Shown: positions 1 through 9,009, counted from the first letter of the stretch. The stretch is 64,000 nucleotides of DNA from Halomonas sp. SpR8 (GCF_031010195.1 NZ_JAUAMC010000010.1:1-64000); one strand, 5' to 3'. Numbers and translations are program-made. The notes: a model not told the origin generated them from the letters alone.

Positions 1-116
1 GTCGGCTAGCACTTCCCCTTGCCGGGCGTGCAGGGGACTTTCACCCCCAAGTCATCCTGAGGCACCACCCCCAGGAACAGCGCCAGTCAAGGCGCTGCGC
101 GCCATGCCTGGCGCAC
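1..116 (-). mobile_element. 5' end of a group II intron (cut by window edge)
   Basis: Read on the minus strand, the sequence from 116 downwards starts with GTGCG, the conserved 5' end of group II introns. It continues with segments typical of domain I of bacterial group II introns, such as GGTGAAAGTCCCC (about 34-22) and CCCGGCAAGGGGAAG (about 27-10) followed by CTAGCCGAC. The element begins only a few bases after an intrinsic terminator, the target choice known for class C introns. Only about 116 bases are visible, so the reverse transcriptase/maturase gene, if present, lies outside the window. Assignment rests on recalled motif similarity. Confidence 0.72.
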
Positions 117-119
117 CAT

Positions 120-149
120 AAAAAAGGCTGATCCTTTAAAGGATCAGCC
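120..149 (-). terminator. Intrinsic terminator of the small-protein unit
   Basis: On the minus strand a perfect 9-bp stem (GGCTGATCC / GGATCAGCC) with a TTTAAA centre is followed at once by six T. It lies 58 bases downstream of the 32-codon gene at 306-208. Three bases (ATG) separate the T run from the first base of the group II intron, so this hairpin is also the probable intron target. Confidence 0.88.
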
Positions 150-207
150 CCTCTCATCTGATATCTGTCAACCGGGTTAACAGCGTTACAGCAGTTCGTT
201 GTAGGGA

Positions 208-306
208 TTAGCTCCCCGACAGCGCCTGCGCATAACCGGTGGCAAGCACGCCTAATGCAAACACCACCATTAACGCCATTACCATATCAGGCTTCTTACG
301 CCGCAT
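208..306 (-). CDS. Small hydrophobic 32-residue protein, function unknown
   Basis: A 33-codon reading frame (stop included) starts with ATG at 306 and encodes MRRKKPDMVMALMVVFALGV and then a short tail ending in SGS. A basic N-terminus (RRKK) precedes one hydrophobic stretch at about residues 8-27, as in a single-pass inner-membrane protein or an uncleaved signal anchor. The start has a good ribosome site (GGAGAAG, about 5-8 bases upstream), a plausible promoter lies about 100 bases upstream, and a strong terminator follows. I do not recognise a family. The full set of expression signals makes it more likely real than chance. It is short enough to be missed by automatic callers. Confidence 0.68.
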   Translation of the reverse strand: MRRKKPDMVMALMVVFALGVLATGYAQALSGS

Positions 307-402
307 GCCGCTTCTCCAACACCTTGCCGTGACCAAATGTGTTAAACCTGCCCACCTTTGCTGGCTTAAACCGAATGGCAGATTTGCTTAATTTCGGTCA
401 CG

Positions 403-432
403 ACTATAGGACTATAAGGGCACTGCTTACAA
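403..432 (-). promoter_or_regulatory. Probable sigma-70 promoter of the small-protein gene
   Basis: On the minus strand TTGTAA (432-427) and TATAGT (408-403) are separated by 18 bases. They would give a leader of roughly 90 bases before the ATG at 306. The stretch 307-540 otherwise holds only short inverted repeats (for example GTAACG / CGTTAC around 474-488) and no gene I can support. Confidence 0.5.
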
Positions 433-540
433 CTGCTCAGGCAATATTTTTTCCACCTTCTAATAACTTTTTAGTAACGATGCGTTACCATCAGTCCTAG
501 CGCTCAAGGTAAGCAAGCACTTACATACAGTAGTGAATGA

Positions 541-2055
541 TTAAGCCATGAAGAGCCGATACGCCGGATTATCGCTTTCACGCCAGTAACGATAGCCAAT
601 AGCGTCTAAATACTCAGCCACATGGGTGCGGTCGCCATTTGGCACCTGCATCCCCACCAATACTCGTCCATAGGCAGCTCCGTGATTACGGTAGTGAAAT
701 AGCGAGATATTCCAGTCGTGTGGCAACTGCGTTAAGAAATTCATCAACGCGCCCGGGCGTTCGGGAAACTCAAATCGATAGACTTCCTCTTCAAAACGCT
801 CGCTCGGGCGGCCACCGCTCAGATGACGAATATGCAGCTTCGCCAGCTCATTATCGGTAAGGTCTTCCACTTGATAGCCGGCTTCACGGAGCTTATCGAT
901 CGCTGCTTGGCGATCTTCGCCACCCGGCTTTACCTGAATGCCCACGTAAATATGTGCTTCGCGGCTGTCGGCATAACGGTAACTAAATTCAGTCACCATG
1001 CGCTTACCCAGCGTGCGGCAGAACTTTTTAAAACTTCCTGGCTTTTCCGCAATGGTGACCGCCAAAATTGCTTCACGCTGCTCGCCAAGCTCTGTACGCT
1101 CAGCAATGTGCTGCAGGCGATCAAAATTAGTGTTGGCTCCAGAATTAATGCACAACAGCGTTTCATCTTCAGCGCCAGTTTGCTGAATATATTTTTTCAA
1201 CCCTGCCAACGAGAGTGCACCAGAGGTTTCCGCTACCGCTCGGGTGTCCTCAAAAATATCTTTCACCGCTGCACACATTTCATCGGTGTTCACGGTAATC
1301 ACATCATCAATCAGGTCTTTCACCAACGAAAATGGCACCTCACCAATTTGCGCTACTGCAACGCCTTCGGCAAACACACCTACTTGTTCGAGCACAACGC
1401 GCTCGCCCGCGTCTAGCGCGGCTTTTAGGCAGGCGCTGTCTTCGGCTTCTACACCGATCACTTTGATATCCGGGCGCAAATACTTAACGTACGCAGCCAC
1501 CCCCGCAATCAAGCCCCCGCCACCAACCGGCACGAAAATGGCATCCAAGCGCCCAGCATGCTGGCGTAAAATCTCCACCCCGATAGTACCTTGGCCCGCG
1601 ACCACGTCAATATCATCAAACGGTGGAATATAGGTGTAGCCGTGCTCTTTGATCAGCTCTTGAGCATGCTCGGCGGCAGCTGCGAAAGCGTCACCTTTCA
1701 GAATGACCTTGGCCCCTCGGGCGCGCACTGCCTGCACTTTGATCTCCGGTGTGATGCGAGGCATCACAATCACCGCTTTAACTCCCATTAACTTGGCAGC
1801 CATAGCCAGCCCTTGGGCATGGTTCCCGGCGGAAGCAGCAATCACGCCTTTATCTTTTTGCGCTTGGGTGAGCTGCGCCATTTTGTTATAAGCGCCGCGA
1901 ATTTTGAACGAAAATACCGGCTGAAGATCTTCGCGCTTAATCAAAATCTGGTTGTTGAAACGACGCGACAAAAAGGGGGCAGGCGAAATTGGAGTCTCAC
2001 AAGCGGCTTCATAAACGCGGGCCTGGAGGATCTTTTTGACGGTTGCTTCTAGCAT
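541..2055 (-). CDS. ilvA: Threonine ammonia-lyase, biosynthetic
   Basis: PLP enzyme converting L-threonine to 2-oxobutanoate, the first committed step of isoleucine synthesis. With the ATG at 2055 the product is 504 residues, the usual length of the long, feedback-regulated form (E. coli 514). Lys51 in the SFKIRGAY motif is the expected PLP lysine. The SAGNHAQG loop follows at about 75, and a glycine-rich phosphate-binding loop (VPVGGGGLIAG) lies near 178. The C-terminal third (about 325-500) carries two ACT-like regulatory segments, the site of isoleucine control in the family. An upstream in-frame start at 2148 would add 31 residues with no homology, so it was rejected. It is divergent from rpiA. 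Confidence 0.96.
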   Translation of the reverse strand: MLEATVKKILQARVYEAACETPISPAPFLSRRFNNQILIKREDLQPVFSFKIRGAYNKMAQLTQAQKDKGVIAASAGNHAQGLAMAAKLMGVKAVIVMPRITPEIKVQAVRARGAKVILKGDAFAAAAEHAQELIKEHGYTYIPPFDDIDVVAGQGTIGVEILRQHAGRLDAIFVPVGGGGLIAGVAAYVKYLRPDIKVIGVEAEDSACLKAALDAGERVVLEQVGVFAEGVAVAQIGEVPFSLVKDLIDDVITVNTDEMCAAVKDIFEDTRAVAETSGALSLAGLKKYIQQTGAEDETLLCINSGANTNFDRLQHIAERTELGEQREAILAVTIAEKPGSFKKFCRTLGKRMVTEFSYRYADSREAHIYVGIQVKPGGEDRQAAIDKLREAGYQVEDLTDNELAKLHIRHLSGGRPSERFEEEVYRFEFPERPGALMNFLTQLPHDWNISLFHYRNHGAAYGRVLVGMQVPNGDRTHVAEYLDAIGYRYWRESDNPAYRLFMA

Positions 2056-2137
2056 GCGGGTATCCCAAAGGAAGAACGTGAACGGAAAAGCCTTTATTGG
2101 TAGCAGATTAAGCCTAGCGGCGTCTAGCAGTGCTGCC

Positions 2138-2166
2138 TCGGCAGGCAACGTTTAGATCGCTATACT
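2138..2166 (+). promoter_or_regulatory. Candidate rpiA promoter
   Basis: TCGGCA (2138-2143) and TATACT (2161-2166) are separated by 17 bases, 43 bases before the rpiA start. The -10 is good and the -35 moderate. It lies in the 154-base gap between the divergent ilvA and rpiA genes. Confidence 0.45.
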
Positions 2167-2209
2167 AGCGCCACAAACTCTTTTCTCCCTCTCAATCACT
2201 AGGCTTACT

Positions 2210-2896
2210 ATGAACCCAGCTATGAATCAGGATGAACTGAAGGCCGCCGTGGCAGACGCAGCCATTGCAGAAATTAAATCGCACTTGGAAAAGGATACCA
2301 TTTTAGGGATTGGTACTGGCTCTACGGCCAATCTGTTTATCGATCGCTTAGGCCCACTGCGCGATAGCTTTAAAGGTGCGGTGGCTAGCTCAGAAGCAAG
2401 CGCCAAGCGTCTTGAGAAACTGGGTATTGAGGTGTTTGAGCTCAATAGCGTTGGCACAGTGCCTTTCTATATCGATGGCGCAGACGAAGTGAATGCTCAC
2501 TTACATATGATCAAAGGCGGCGGCGCAGCGCTTACCCGTGAAAAAATTGTGGCGGCCTGCGCGGAGCGTTTTATCTGCATCGCGGATGGCTCAAAGTATG
2601 TATCTCAGCTAGGCGACTTTCCGCTACCCGTTGAAGTCATTCCCATGGCACGCTCCTATGTTGCCCGGGAGCTTGTCGCGCTTGGCGCTGAACCGGTTTA
2701 TCGCCAGGGAGTGGTCACCGACAATGGCAACCAAATTATCGACTGCTTTGAATTTATGATCGCAGACCCAGTGGCCATGGAAGCGCGCATCAACGCGATT
2801 GTCGGTGTTGTCACTAACGGCTTGTTTGCTGCCCGCGGTGCCGACGTTCTGCTACTGGGCAAAGCAGATGGCGTGGAGCGGGTCGCGCTTGCATAA
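2210..2896 (+). CDS. rpiA: Ribose-5-phosphate isomerase A
   Basis: Interconverts ribose 5-phosphate and ribulose 5-phosphate in the non-oxidative pentose phosphate pathway. The 228-residue product (E. coli 219) has the family motifs GIGTGSTAN (about 34-42), SSEAS (about 60), DGADEVN (about 87-93) and [13 protein letters not shown] (about 101-113), which contain the phosphate- and substrate-binding residues. The ATG at 2210 has an AGG eight bases upstream. A second ATG at 2222 would shorten it by four residues. The gene is convergent with waaA, with only 13 bases between the stops. Confidence 0.96.
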   Translation: MNPAMNQDELKAAVADAAIAEIKSHLEKDTILGIGTGSTANLFIDRLGPLRDSFKGAVASSEASAKRLEKLGIEVFELNSVGTVPFYIDGADEVNAHLHMIKGGGAALTREKIVAACAERFICIADGSKYVSQLGDFPLPVEVIPMARSYVARELVALGAEPVYRQGVVTDNGNQIIDCFEFMIADPVAMEARINAIVGVVTNGLFAARGADVLLLGKADGVERVALA

Positions 2897-2909
2897 ATAA
2901 ACTCAAACG

Positions 2910-4202
2910 TTACCGAGGCAGCAGCCCCTCCAAGCCCTTCAGGGTACGGGCCAGAACGCCTTTGTGTGCCTCAATTGCCGTACGCCCTGCTTGACCATCG
3001 CGTTTGGCGCGCTCAGGGACAGCAAAGTAGCTCGCCAAGGCTTCTGCTAGCGCTTCGGTATTATCGACCAAAGTTAGCGCACCCGCAGCTAACAGCGGTT
3101 CGGCCACATCGGCAAAGTTCTCGATCGAGGGGCCGCAGAGAACCGGTTTGGCTAACGCCGCCGGTTCCAGCACGTTTTGCCCGCCCAGTGGCACTAAGCT
3201 ACCGCCTACAAAGGCCACACTACCCACGGCATAAAGCGCTGATAGCTCACCAAGAGTGTCCCCCAGGTAAATCTGAGTTTGCGCCGTCACGGGCTGCTGC
3301 AAGCTGCGACGGCTTAACCTCCACCCCTCTGCTTGGCAAAGCCTCGCAACCTCTTCGAAACGCTGAGGGTGGCGAGGCACAAGTACCAACAGTGCATTCG
3401 GGTAGAGCCTGAGCAGTTGGCAATGTGCCTCAAGCAGCAACGCTTCTTCACCTTCGCGGGTAGAACCTGCTACCCAAACCGAACGTTCTCCATAATGAGA
3501 AAGTAAGCACTCACTTTCATTTATCGCGCTGCCCGGGCTGACTAGTTCAAATTTCAACGAGCCGACTATGCGAGTTATATCCTTACTGCAGCCTAGGTCA
3601 TTAAAGCGTTCGGCGTCTGCCGATGATTTGGCGGCTAGCCAGCTAATTTCGGCGAGGGTGCTGGCCATTAGCGGGCGCAAACGTTGGTAACGCTTATAAG
3701 CACGGGGCGATAAACGCCCATTCACCACCGCCACGGGTATCCCCTGCTGATAGCAGGCATGAATCAGATTGGGCCATAGCTCGGTTTCAAACAGGATGGC
3801 AAGTTCAGGTTGAATGCGGCGCACGAAGCGCTTTGCGGCGCCAGGAAAGTCCAGCGGTAGGAAACGATGGGCAAGCCTTACTTGATCGGCCGCCGTTTGC
3901 TCGCTAATGAGCGTTTGGGCCTGCTGAGCACCGGTTGCGGTCATGGTAGTAAGCAGCAGGCTATGGCTTGGATAACGCGCTAATAATCCCTCAATCAGTG
4001 GTCGAGCGGCGCGCACTTCCCCCACCGAAGCACAGTGCAACCAAATGCGTGGCGCAGGAGGAAGCGGCTCAAGACGCAACCCCAGCCGCTGCAGGCGTGA
4101 GTATGTGAGCACTTGCTCACGCCATATGCGCCAGCCAATAAGCGGTGAGAGCACGTACAGCACCACCGAATAGGCAAGTCGAGGCCAAGCGGGAAAAGCC
4201 AT
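2910..4202 (-). CDS. waaA: 3-deoxy-D-manno-octulosonic acid (Kdo) transferase
   Basis: Transfers Kdo from CMP-Kdo to lipid IVA at the inner membrane, the first step of the LPS core. The 430-residue product is the normal size and has an N-terminal membrane anchor (about 1-25), the HCASVGEVRAARPL motif (about 56-69), ETELWPNLI in the acceptor-binding domain, and GSLVPLGGQNVLEPAALAKP in the C-terminal GT30 donor site. Its ATG overlaps the hldE stop by one base (TAATG), so it is translationally coupled to hldE. Whether it adds one or two Kdo cannot be read from sequence, but the nearby kdkA fits a single phosphorylated Kdo, as in Haemophilus. Confidence 0.95.
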   Translation of the reverse strand: MAFPAWPRLAYSVVLYVLSPLIGWRIWREQVLTYSRLQRLGLRLEPLPPAPRIWLHCASVGEVRAARPLIEGLLARYPSHSLLLTTMTATGAQQAQTLISEQTAADQVRLAHRFLPLDFPGAAKRFVRRIQPELAILFETELWPNLIHACYQQGIPVAVVNGRLSPRAYKRYQRLRPLMASTLAEISWLAAKSSADAERFNDLGCSKDITRIVGSLKFELVSPGSAINESECLLSHYGERSVWVAGSTREGEEALLLEAHCQLLRLYPNALLVLVPRHPQRFEEVARLCQAEGWRLSRRSLQQPVTAQTQIYLGDTLGELSALYAVGSVAFVGGSLVPLGGQNVLEPAALAKPVLCGPSIENFADVAEPLLAAGALTLVDNTEALAEALASYFAVPERAKRDGQAGRTAIEAHKGVLARTLKGLEGLLPR

Positions 4203-5632
4203 TAGCGCTCGCGATCAATAATGGAGCTGATCATTGCTGTCGTCGAGACGCCGTCTTCAAAACCCAATACTTTAACCTCACCACCGTTGGCAATCACCGC
4301 CGCTCCACCGGCGATATCTTCGGGGCGGTAGTCACCTCCTTTGACCAAAAGATCTGGCAGCACCGCTTCAATCAGCGCTTGGGGAGTATCGTCGCTGAAC
4401 GGTACTACCCAATCCACAGCGCCTAAACCTGCCAACACCTGCATACGGCGACCAAGCGGATTAATCGGCCGTTTAGGGCCTTTCAGGCGCCCAATCGAGG
4501 CGTCATCATTGACCGCAACGATTAAACGGTCGCCCAGACGCTTGGCCTGCTCCAAATAAGCGACGTGGCCCGCATGCAAAATATCGAAACAGCCGTTAGT
4601 CATTACTACCCGCTCGCCACGCAGTTGGGCGGCGCGCACGGCTTCAATCAGCACAGCAGGCTCAATCACGCCAAACTCGGCGAGGTTATCACCATGAAGC
4701 GCGGTATAAAGCTCTGCAATAGATAGCGTCGCAGTGCCTGGCTTCGCCACCACCAGCCCCGCGCCCAGATTGGCCAGCATCATGGCTTCTGGCAACGCAT
4801 GATCTGCCGCTAGCGCTAGGCCCATCAAGCCAATGACAGTATCCCCCGCCCCGGTGACGTCGAACACTTCCTGGGCGCGAGTGGGCAGGTGTAACGTCGC
4901 TTGGCCTTTGCTAATCAAGGTCATGCCTTTTTCACTACGGGTGATGAGCAGCGCCTCCAGCTCAAGCTCAGCGCGCAGCGATTCACCGCGTTCCGCGAGC
5001 TCGGCATCAGTGGCGCAGGGGCCTACCACCGCTTCAAACTCCGTTAAGTTAGGGGTAATCAAGCTAGCCCCTCGGTACTTGCTGAAATCTTGTCCCTTGG
5101 GGTCAACCAGCACCCGCTTGCCATGGGCACGGGCCATTGCAATCACTTGTTCTACCTTGTTTAACGTTCCCTTGCCGTAGTCTGAAAGGATCACTACGTC
5201 GCACTCGGGCAGCGCTGTTTCGACTTGCGCTAGCAGCGCCGTAGTGTCCACGTTATCCAATCGCTGTTCAAAATCCAGGCGCAGCAACTGCTGGTTACGA
5301 CTCATCACTCTCAGCTTGGTAATTGTTGGTATAAATGGGCTTCGCTGAAAGTAAGTGCTTACATTCGAGACTGCCAGTTGCGCCGAAAGCAGCTCAGCAT
5401 TTTCATCCTCGCCGACAACGCCCGCTAGCGAAGCATGGCCCCCTAAAGATGCAACGTTAAGCGCCACGTTAGCAGCACCACCGGGACGATCATCAGTCTC
5501 TTCCACGCGCACCACGGGTACCGGTGCTTCTGGTGAAATACGCGAAGTACCCCCGTGCCAGTAGCGGTCGAGCATCACATCCCCTACCACCAGTACACGG
5601 GCATGTTCCAGAGCGGTTAAATCAACTTTCAT
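4202..5632 (-). CDS. hldE: Bifunctional heptose-7-phosphate kinase / heptose-1-phosphate adenylyltransferase
   Basis: Catalyses two steps of ADP-heptose synthesis for the LPS core. Residues about 1-320 form a PfkB-type sugar kinase, with [12 protein letters not shown] near 51 and the catalytic [11 protein letters not shown] near 260. Residues about 340-476 form a nucleotidyltransferase, with [13 protein letters not shown] near 345. The length of 476 matches the fused enterobacterial protein (477). The gene sits between a GT9 glycosyltransferase (11-base overlap at its start) and waaA (1-base overlap at its end), which indicates one transcription unit on the minus strand. Confidence 0.96.
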   Translation of the reverse strand: MKVDLTALEHARVLVVGDVMLDRYWHGGTSRISPEAPVPVVRVEETDDRPGGAANVALNVASLGGHASLAGVVGEDENAELLSAQLAVSNVSTYFQRSPFIPTITKLRVMSRNQQLLRLDFEQRLDNVDTTALLAQVETALPECDVVILSDYGKGTLNKVEQVIAMARAHGKRVLVDPKGQDFSKYRGASLITPNLTEFEAVVGPCATDAELAERGESLRAELELEALLITRSEKGMTLISKGQATLHLPTRAQEVFDVTGAGDTVIGLMGLALAADHALPEAMMLANLGAGLVVAKPGTATLSIAELYTALHGDNLAEFGVIEPAVLIEAVRAAQLRGERVVMTNGCFDILHAGHVAYLEQAKRLGDRLIVAVNDDASIGRLKGPKRPINPLGRRMQVLAGLGAVDWVVPFSDDTPQALIEAVLPDLLVKGGDYRPEDIAGGAAVIANGGEVKVLGFEDGVSTTAMISSIIDRER

Positions 5633-6719
5633 CCTTGGATCCTGTGGTTGGCTGCGCTGTCGTATGAACGAGTAGCGCGTCTAGCTTGGCGATCACATCA
5701 TCAGCTTTAATAAGGTTCATCGCCTCAGCATGGCGCACTCGTTGCCCCCAGCTCACTTCTTCTACTGACTTATTCAAGTATATGCGCACCGCCTCGGGGT
5801 ATGCATTTACCACGAAATCGCGCCATAAGTAGGGAGCAGCCCGCTGAGGATTAGTCGATGCATAAAGGCCGAGGGCAGGCGTTCCCATGGCATTAGCCAT
5901 ATGAATAGGCCCCGTATCCGGTGCGATGACTGCTCGGGCGTTACCAATAAGTGCTAGCACGCCTTTTAGCGAAGTCCCGCCGATCGCATTAATCACGCTA
6001 CCCGGTTGGCACAGGGCTTCGATTTGATCGCCGATTGCACGCTCTTGGGCGGTGCCGCCGCCTGTCAACACGCTTTTAAGACCGTGCTGCACCCAGGCGT
6101 GTTCAATCACGCTGGCATAACCCTCTATCGACCAGTTGCGAAAGTTACGCAGACGAGCATTGCTGCAAGGGTTAATCACCAGATAAGGGGCCTCACCGCT
6201 AATCACCCGCGCTTCGTTAAGTGCCGTCGTTAAAACGGGTAAATTCCACTCTAAACGATCATCCTCCACCCCAAGCAGACGAGCGAAGTCCATAAACGAC
6301 TCCAGCACGTGAGCCTTAGGGTGAGGCGCGAGCTGGTGCTGGGTGAACCAGTGCTGAGCGTCTTTGGCGCGGGCTTTGTCATAGCCCACGCGAACGTTAG
6401 CTTTTAGACCCAGCGATAGCACGCTGGCGCGAATGGCCTGCTGCATATGTAGCAGCACATCAAAGCGGGTATGGGCTAATTCCCGCCACAGGGAGCGCAT
6501 ACCCGCAAAGCCAGTCGCTTTGTCATAAACAACGAACTCGACCCCAGAAAGCCCCGCCAGTAGACTGTGCTCGCCCTTACCGATAATCCAGGTAATGCGC
6601 GCGTTGGGCCAATGGCGCTGCAACGCCCGCACCGTGGGCACGAGATTGCATACGTCTCCCAATGCGGAGAGGCGCAAAATAGCAATATGGTTAGGTTGAG
6701 CAGGCAATGAGGGCTTCAT
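5622..6719 (-). CDS. GT9 LPS heptosyltransferase-family protein
   Basis: A 365-residue glycosyltransferase family 9 protein, probably adding an ADP-activated heptose to the LPS inner core. It opens with the typical [20 protein letters not shown] and has the donor-binding [20 protein letters not shown] segment in the C-terminal half. It resembles WaaC/RfaQ-type enzymes, but the exact linkage cannot be assigned. It is closely similar along its length to the GT9 protein at 7945-9009 (shared [22 protein letters not shown] and NPxR motifs). Its ATG overlaps the kdkA ATG on the other strand (CATG at 6717-6720). No good ribosome site is seen at a proper distance, the nearest GGAG being 13 bases away. 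Confidence 0.88.
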   Translation of the reverse strand: MKPSLPAQPNHIAILRLSALGDVCNLVPTVRALQRHWPNARITWIIGKGEHSLLAGLSGVEFVVYDKATGFAGMRSLWRELAHTRFDVLLHMQQAIRASVLSLGLKANVRVGYDKARAKDAQHWFTQHQLAPHPKAHVLESFMDFARLLGVEDDRLEWNLPVLTTALNEARVISGEAPYLVINPCSNARLRNFRNWSIEGYASVIEHAWVQHGLKSVLTGGGTAQERAIGDQIEALCQPGSVINAIGGTSLKGVLALIGNARAVIAPDTGPIHMANAMGTPALGLYASTNPQRAAPYLWRDFVVNAYPEAVRIYLNKSVEEVSWGQRVRHAEAMNLIKADDVIAKLDALLVHTTAQPTTGSKDES

Positions 6720-7431
6720 GCGCTTAGCGGCACTCCGGCAAAAAAATTGTCTGATTTTACATGATGCAGACAGTTTATGTGACGCTGCCCCGTCGCACCA
6801 ATTTCACCCCAAGTTGTTCAGTGCCGAGTATTGGCGCGAACGCGGTTTAGTGGTGGGCGAAGCGCCAGGCCGGGGAAGTAGCCTGTTTTTACAGACAACG
6901 CCGACCGAGCAGTGGGTGCTAAGGCCCTACCGGCGCGGCGGCATGGCGGCTAAACTAAGCGAGCAGCGCTATCTATGGCTCGGTGAAGAGCGCACCCGCG
7001 CCTTTCGCGAACTGCGCTTAACCGCTACGCTTTTTGATCGTGGGCTGCCCGTACCCCGCCCCGTGGCATGTTGTGTTAACCGCTATGGGCTTACTTACGA
7101 AGCCGCACTGATTACCGTACGCATTGCGGGGGCCAAAGCATTAGCAGATCTGCTGATCAACGACCAAGCTGATGAAGCGCTGTTGCAGCAGGTAGGTGGT
7201 ATGATCAAGCGTTTTCATCAAGCGGGGCTTGATCATGTGGATCTTAACGCGCGTAATATCTTAATCGATTCCCATGGCCAACCCTGGCTAATCGACTTGG
7301 ATCGCTGCCGACTGCGCGGGGCAGGAAAATGGCGGGAGGGGAATTTAGAGAGACTGGAACGGTCTATTTACAAGTTTCAGCCAGCGCTTTCATTCTCACC
7401 CATCCTTCATGGTTACCGCACTGAAAGCTGA
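6718..7431 (+). CDS. kdkA: Kdo kinase (3-deoxy-D-manno-octulosonic acid kinase)
   Basis: Phosphorylates the Kdo residue of the LPS core, in the cytoplasm or at the inner membrane face. The 237-residue protein has the eukaryotic-kinase-like core of the KdkA/InaA/WaaP group: a nucleotide-loop region GEAPGRGSSLF (about 47-57), RPYRRGGMAAKL, the catalytic loop HVDLNARNIL (about 178-187) and the metal-binding LIDLDR (about 195-200). Length and N-terminus agree with recalled Haemophilus KdkA. The ATG has GAGGG five bases upstream. It is transcribed against the neighbouring core genes and its start codon is nested in that of the divergent GT9 gene. Confidence is high for the family and fair for the acceptor. 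Confidence 0.85.
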   Translation: MRLAALRQKNCLILHDADSLCDAAPSHQFHPKLFSAEYWRERGLVVGEAPGRGSSLFLQTTPTEQWVLRPYRRGGMAAKLSEQRYLWLGEERTRAFRELRLTATLFDRGLPVPRPVACCVNRYGLTYEAALITVRIAGAKALADLLINDQADEALLQQVGGMIKRFHQAGLDHVDLNARNILIDSHGQPWLIDLDRCRLRGAGKWREGNLERLERSIYKFQPALSFSPILHGYRTES

Positions 7432-7530
7432 ATTAAACGTTAGCTCATAATCCCAATATTTATGTAGATCACGACTTTGTTAATAATTTATTAGTCTTGA
7501 AACCACAAACATTTAACCAAAGAGATATTA

Positions 7531-7935
7531 ATGAAAGATACTATCGAAGTGCCTTTGTCATTTGGTGAAGTGCTCGACAAAATTACAATATTAGAAATTA
7601 AAGCTGAGCGCATTAAAAACGAGGAAAAAAACAGAAATGTACGCTTAGAGCTTGAGGCATTAAATCTTATCTGGGAGCACGCAATTCAAGATCCTTCTCT
7701 CATTGCGGATTTACGTCTTCAATTGAAAAACGTTAATGAAGAGCTTTGGGTCATTGAAGATGATATTCGCGCCCAGGAAGCAGTGCAGGATTTTGGGCCA
7801 AGATTTGTGTCCCTCGCACGGTCAGTCTATTTTACCAATGATCGACGTGCCGCCATCAAAAAAGAAGTCAACCTACTCCTGGGATCGCGGTTTATTGAAG
7901 AAAAGTCTTATCAAGACTATGCTTCAACGCAATGA
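7531..7935 (+). CDS. DUF6165-like protein in the LPS core locus
   Basis: A 134-residue soluble, charged, mostly helical protein with no signal peptide. The N-terminal VPLSFGEVLDKITILEIKAE segment is the mark of a conserved family of unknown function (DUF6165 as I recall) often found beside LPS and capsule genes. Heptad-like Leu/Ile spacing at about 15-75 suggests a coiled coil. The gene is AT-richer than the housekeeping genes around it, begins after a 99-base AT-rich gap, and ends nine bases before the convergent GT9 gene. No catalytic motif is visible. A role in core assembly is suggested only by its position. Confidence 0.75.
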   Translation: MKDTIEVPLSFGEVLDKITILEIKAERIKNEEKNRNVRLELEALNLIWEHAIQDPSLIADLRLQLKNVNEELWVIEDDIRAQEAVQDFGPRFVSLARSVYFTNDRRAAIKKEVNLLLGSRFIEEKSYQDYASTQ

Positions 7936-7944
7936 TGATCTTGG

Positions 7945-9009
7945 CTATTGCGAAGACTCTCTGTAATCAGTAACCCATCGATCTAGCGTGGCGGTAACAT
8001 CATCGACAGAGATCATCTCCATAGCCCCTTCAAATTCTGCTTTTGCTCCCCAGCGAGCCTGTGCAACCGTTTTGCTGGTGAACTTGTGCAATGCTTCCGG
8101 GTAGCGGTTGACACACCAAGAGAGGGAGCCATAAGGGCCGGAACGATTAGGATTACTGGCGGCATACAGTCCGAGCACATCGGTTCCCATGGCATTGGCA
8201 ATGTGGGCCGGTCCGGTATCCGGTGATACGAGAAGATCGGCTTTTTCCAGGAGAGCAGTCAGTTGCTTAAGCGTATCCTGACCGCAGATATTGGCGACCT
8301 TCTCGTGCATTAGTGCTTCAATTTCGCCGCAAACCTTCTTCTCAAAAGCGGCAGGGCTGCCAACCAAAATAACGTTGGCCCCATAGGTTGCCACGGCGTA
8401 GTCGGCTAGCTCAGCGTACCGCGATGATGACCAATTACGCAGTACATGACTAGCACAGGGGCTTATGACGAGGTTGATGCGGTCTTCCACAAGATATTGA
8501 TTAGCCAATGAATAATCAGCATCTTTTAGTGGAATTTGCCACCTAGGCGGCGCTGGCATAAGTCCAAGCGGTTCGAGGAAACTGGCTAGACAGTCACGCA
8601 CGTGCTGTTCGGGTTTGGCGGGAATGCGGCGGTTGATGAAAAAGCTATGGAGATCTTTACTGCGCGCCTTATCATAACCAATCTTTGTCGTTGCCGGAAT
8701 CAATGCAGCGGCAATGTTGGCGCGTAATGATACTTGCATGTGCAGAAGCGCATCGAAATGCCTTCCCTGCATGACGCGACGTAATGCTCTGTAGCCTTCA
8801 AGTCCCGCTTTTTTATCGAAAATAATAAATTCTACGCCAGGTAGGTCTCCGATAAGTTTGGCTTCTAATTTACCGATTACCCAAGTAATTTCAATATCAG
8901 GAACTTGAGCCTGCAAACTCTTTATTACCGGTATAACATGAGTTACATCGCCTAAAGCAGAAAGCCTCATGATGCAAATTGAATTTAGACTTTGTGTTTT
9001 ATCTTTCAT
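7945..9009 (-). CDS. GT9 glycosyltransferase (heptosyltransferase family), paralogue of 5622-6719
   Basis: A 354-residue family 9 glycosyltransferase with the N-terminal [20 protein letters not shown] segment, IGYDKARSKD (about 143), RNWSSSRYAELAD (about 205) and the donor-site SPDTGPAHIANAMGTDVLGL (about 268). The end of the protein (VNRYPEALHKFTSKTV, SVDDVTATLDRW) matches the paralogue at 5622-6719 motif for motif, so the two probably arose by duplication. It probably adds a heptose, or another sugar on an ADP carrier, to the LPS core. It is preceded by a 108-base AT-rich gap (9010-9117) that I read as containing no gene. Confidence 0.87.
   Translation of the reverse strand: MKDKTQSLNSICIMRLSALGDVTHVIPVIKSLQAQVPDIEITWVIGKLEAKLIGDLPGVEFIIFDKKAGLEGYRALRRVMQGRHFDALLHMQVSLRANIAAALIPATTKIGYDKARSKDLHSFFINRRIPAKPEQHVRDCLASFLEPLGLMPAPPRWQIPLKDADYSLANQYLVEDRINLVISPCASHVLRNWSSSRYAELADYAVATYGANVILVGSPAAFEKKVCGEIEALMHEKVANICGQDTLKQLTALLEKADLLVSPDTGPAHIANAMGTDVLGLYAASNPNRSGPYGSLSWCVNRYPEALHKFTSKTVAQARWGAKAEFEGAMEMISVDDVTATLDRWVTDYRESSQ

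Noticed and set aside
823..1416. 197-codon frame antisense to ilvA
   Set aside because: Opposite-strand shadow of a clear conserved gene. Same reasoning for similar long antisense frames in hldE, mnmE, atpA, atpD and glyS.
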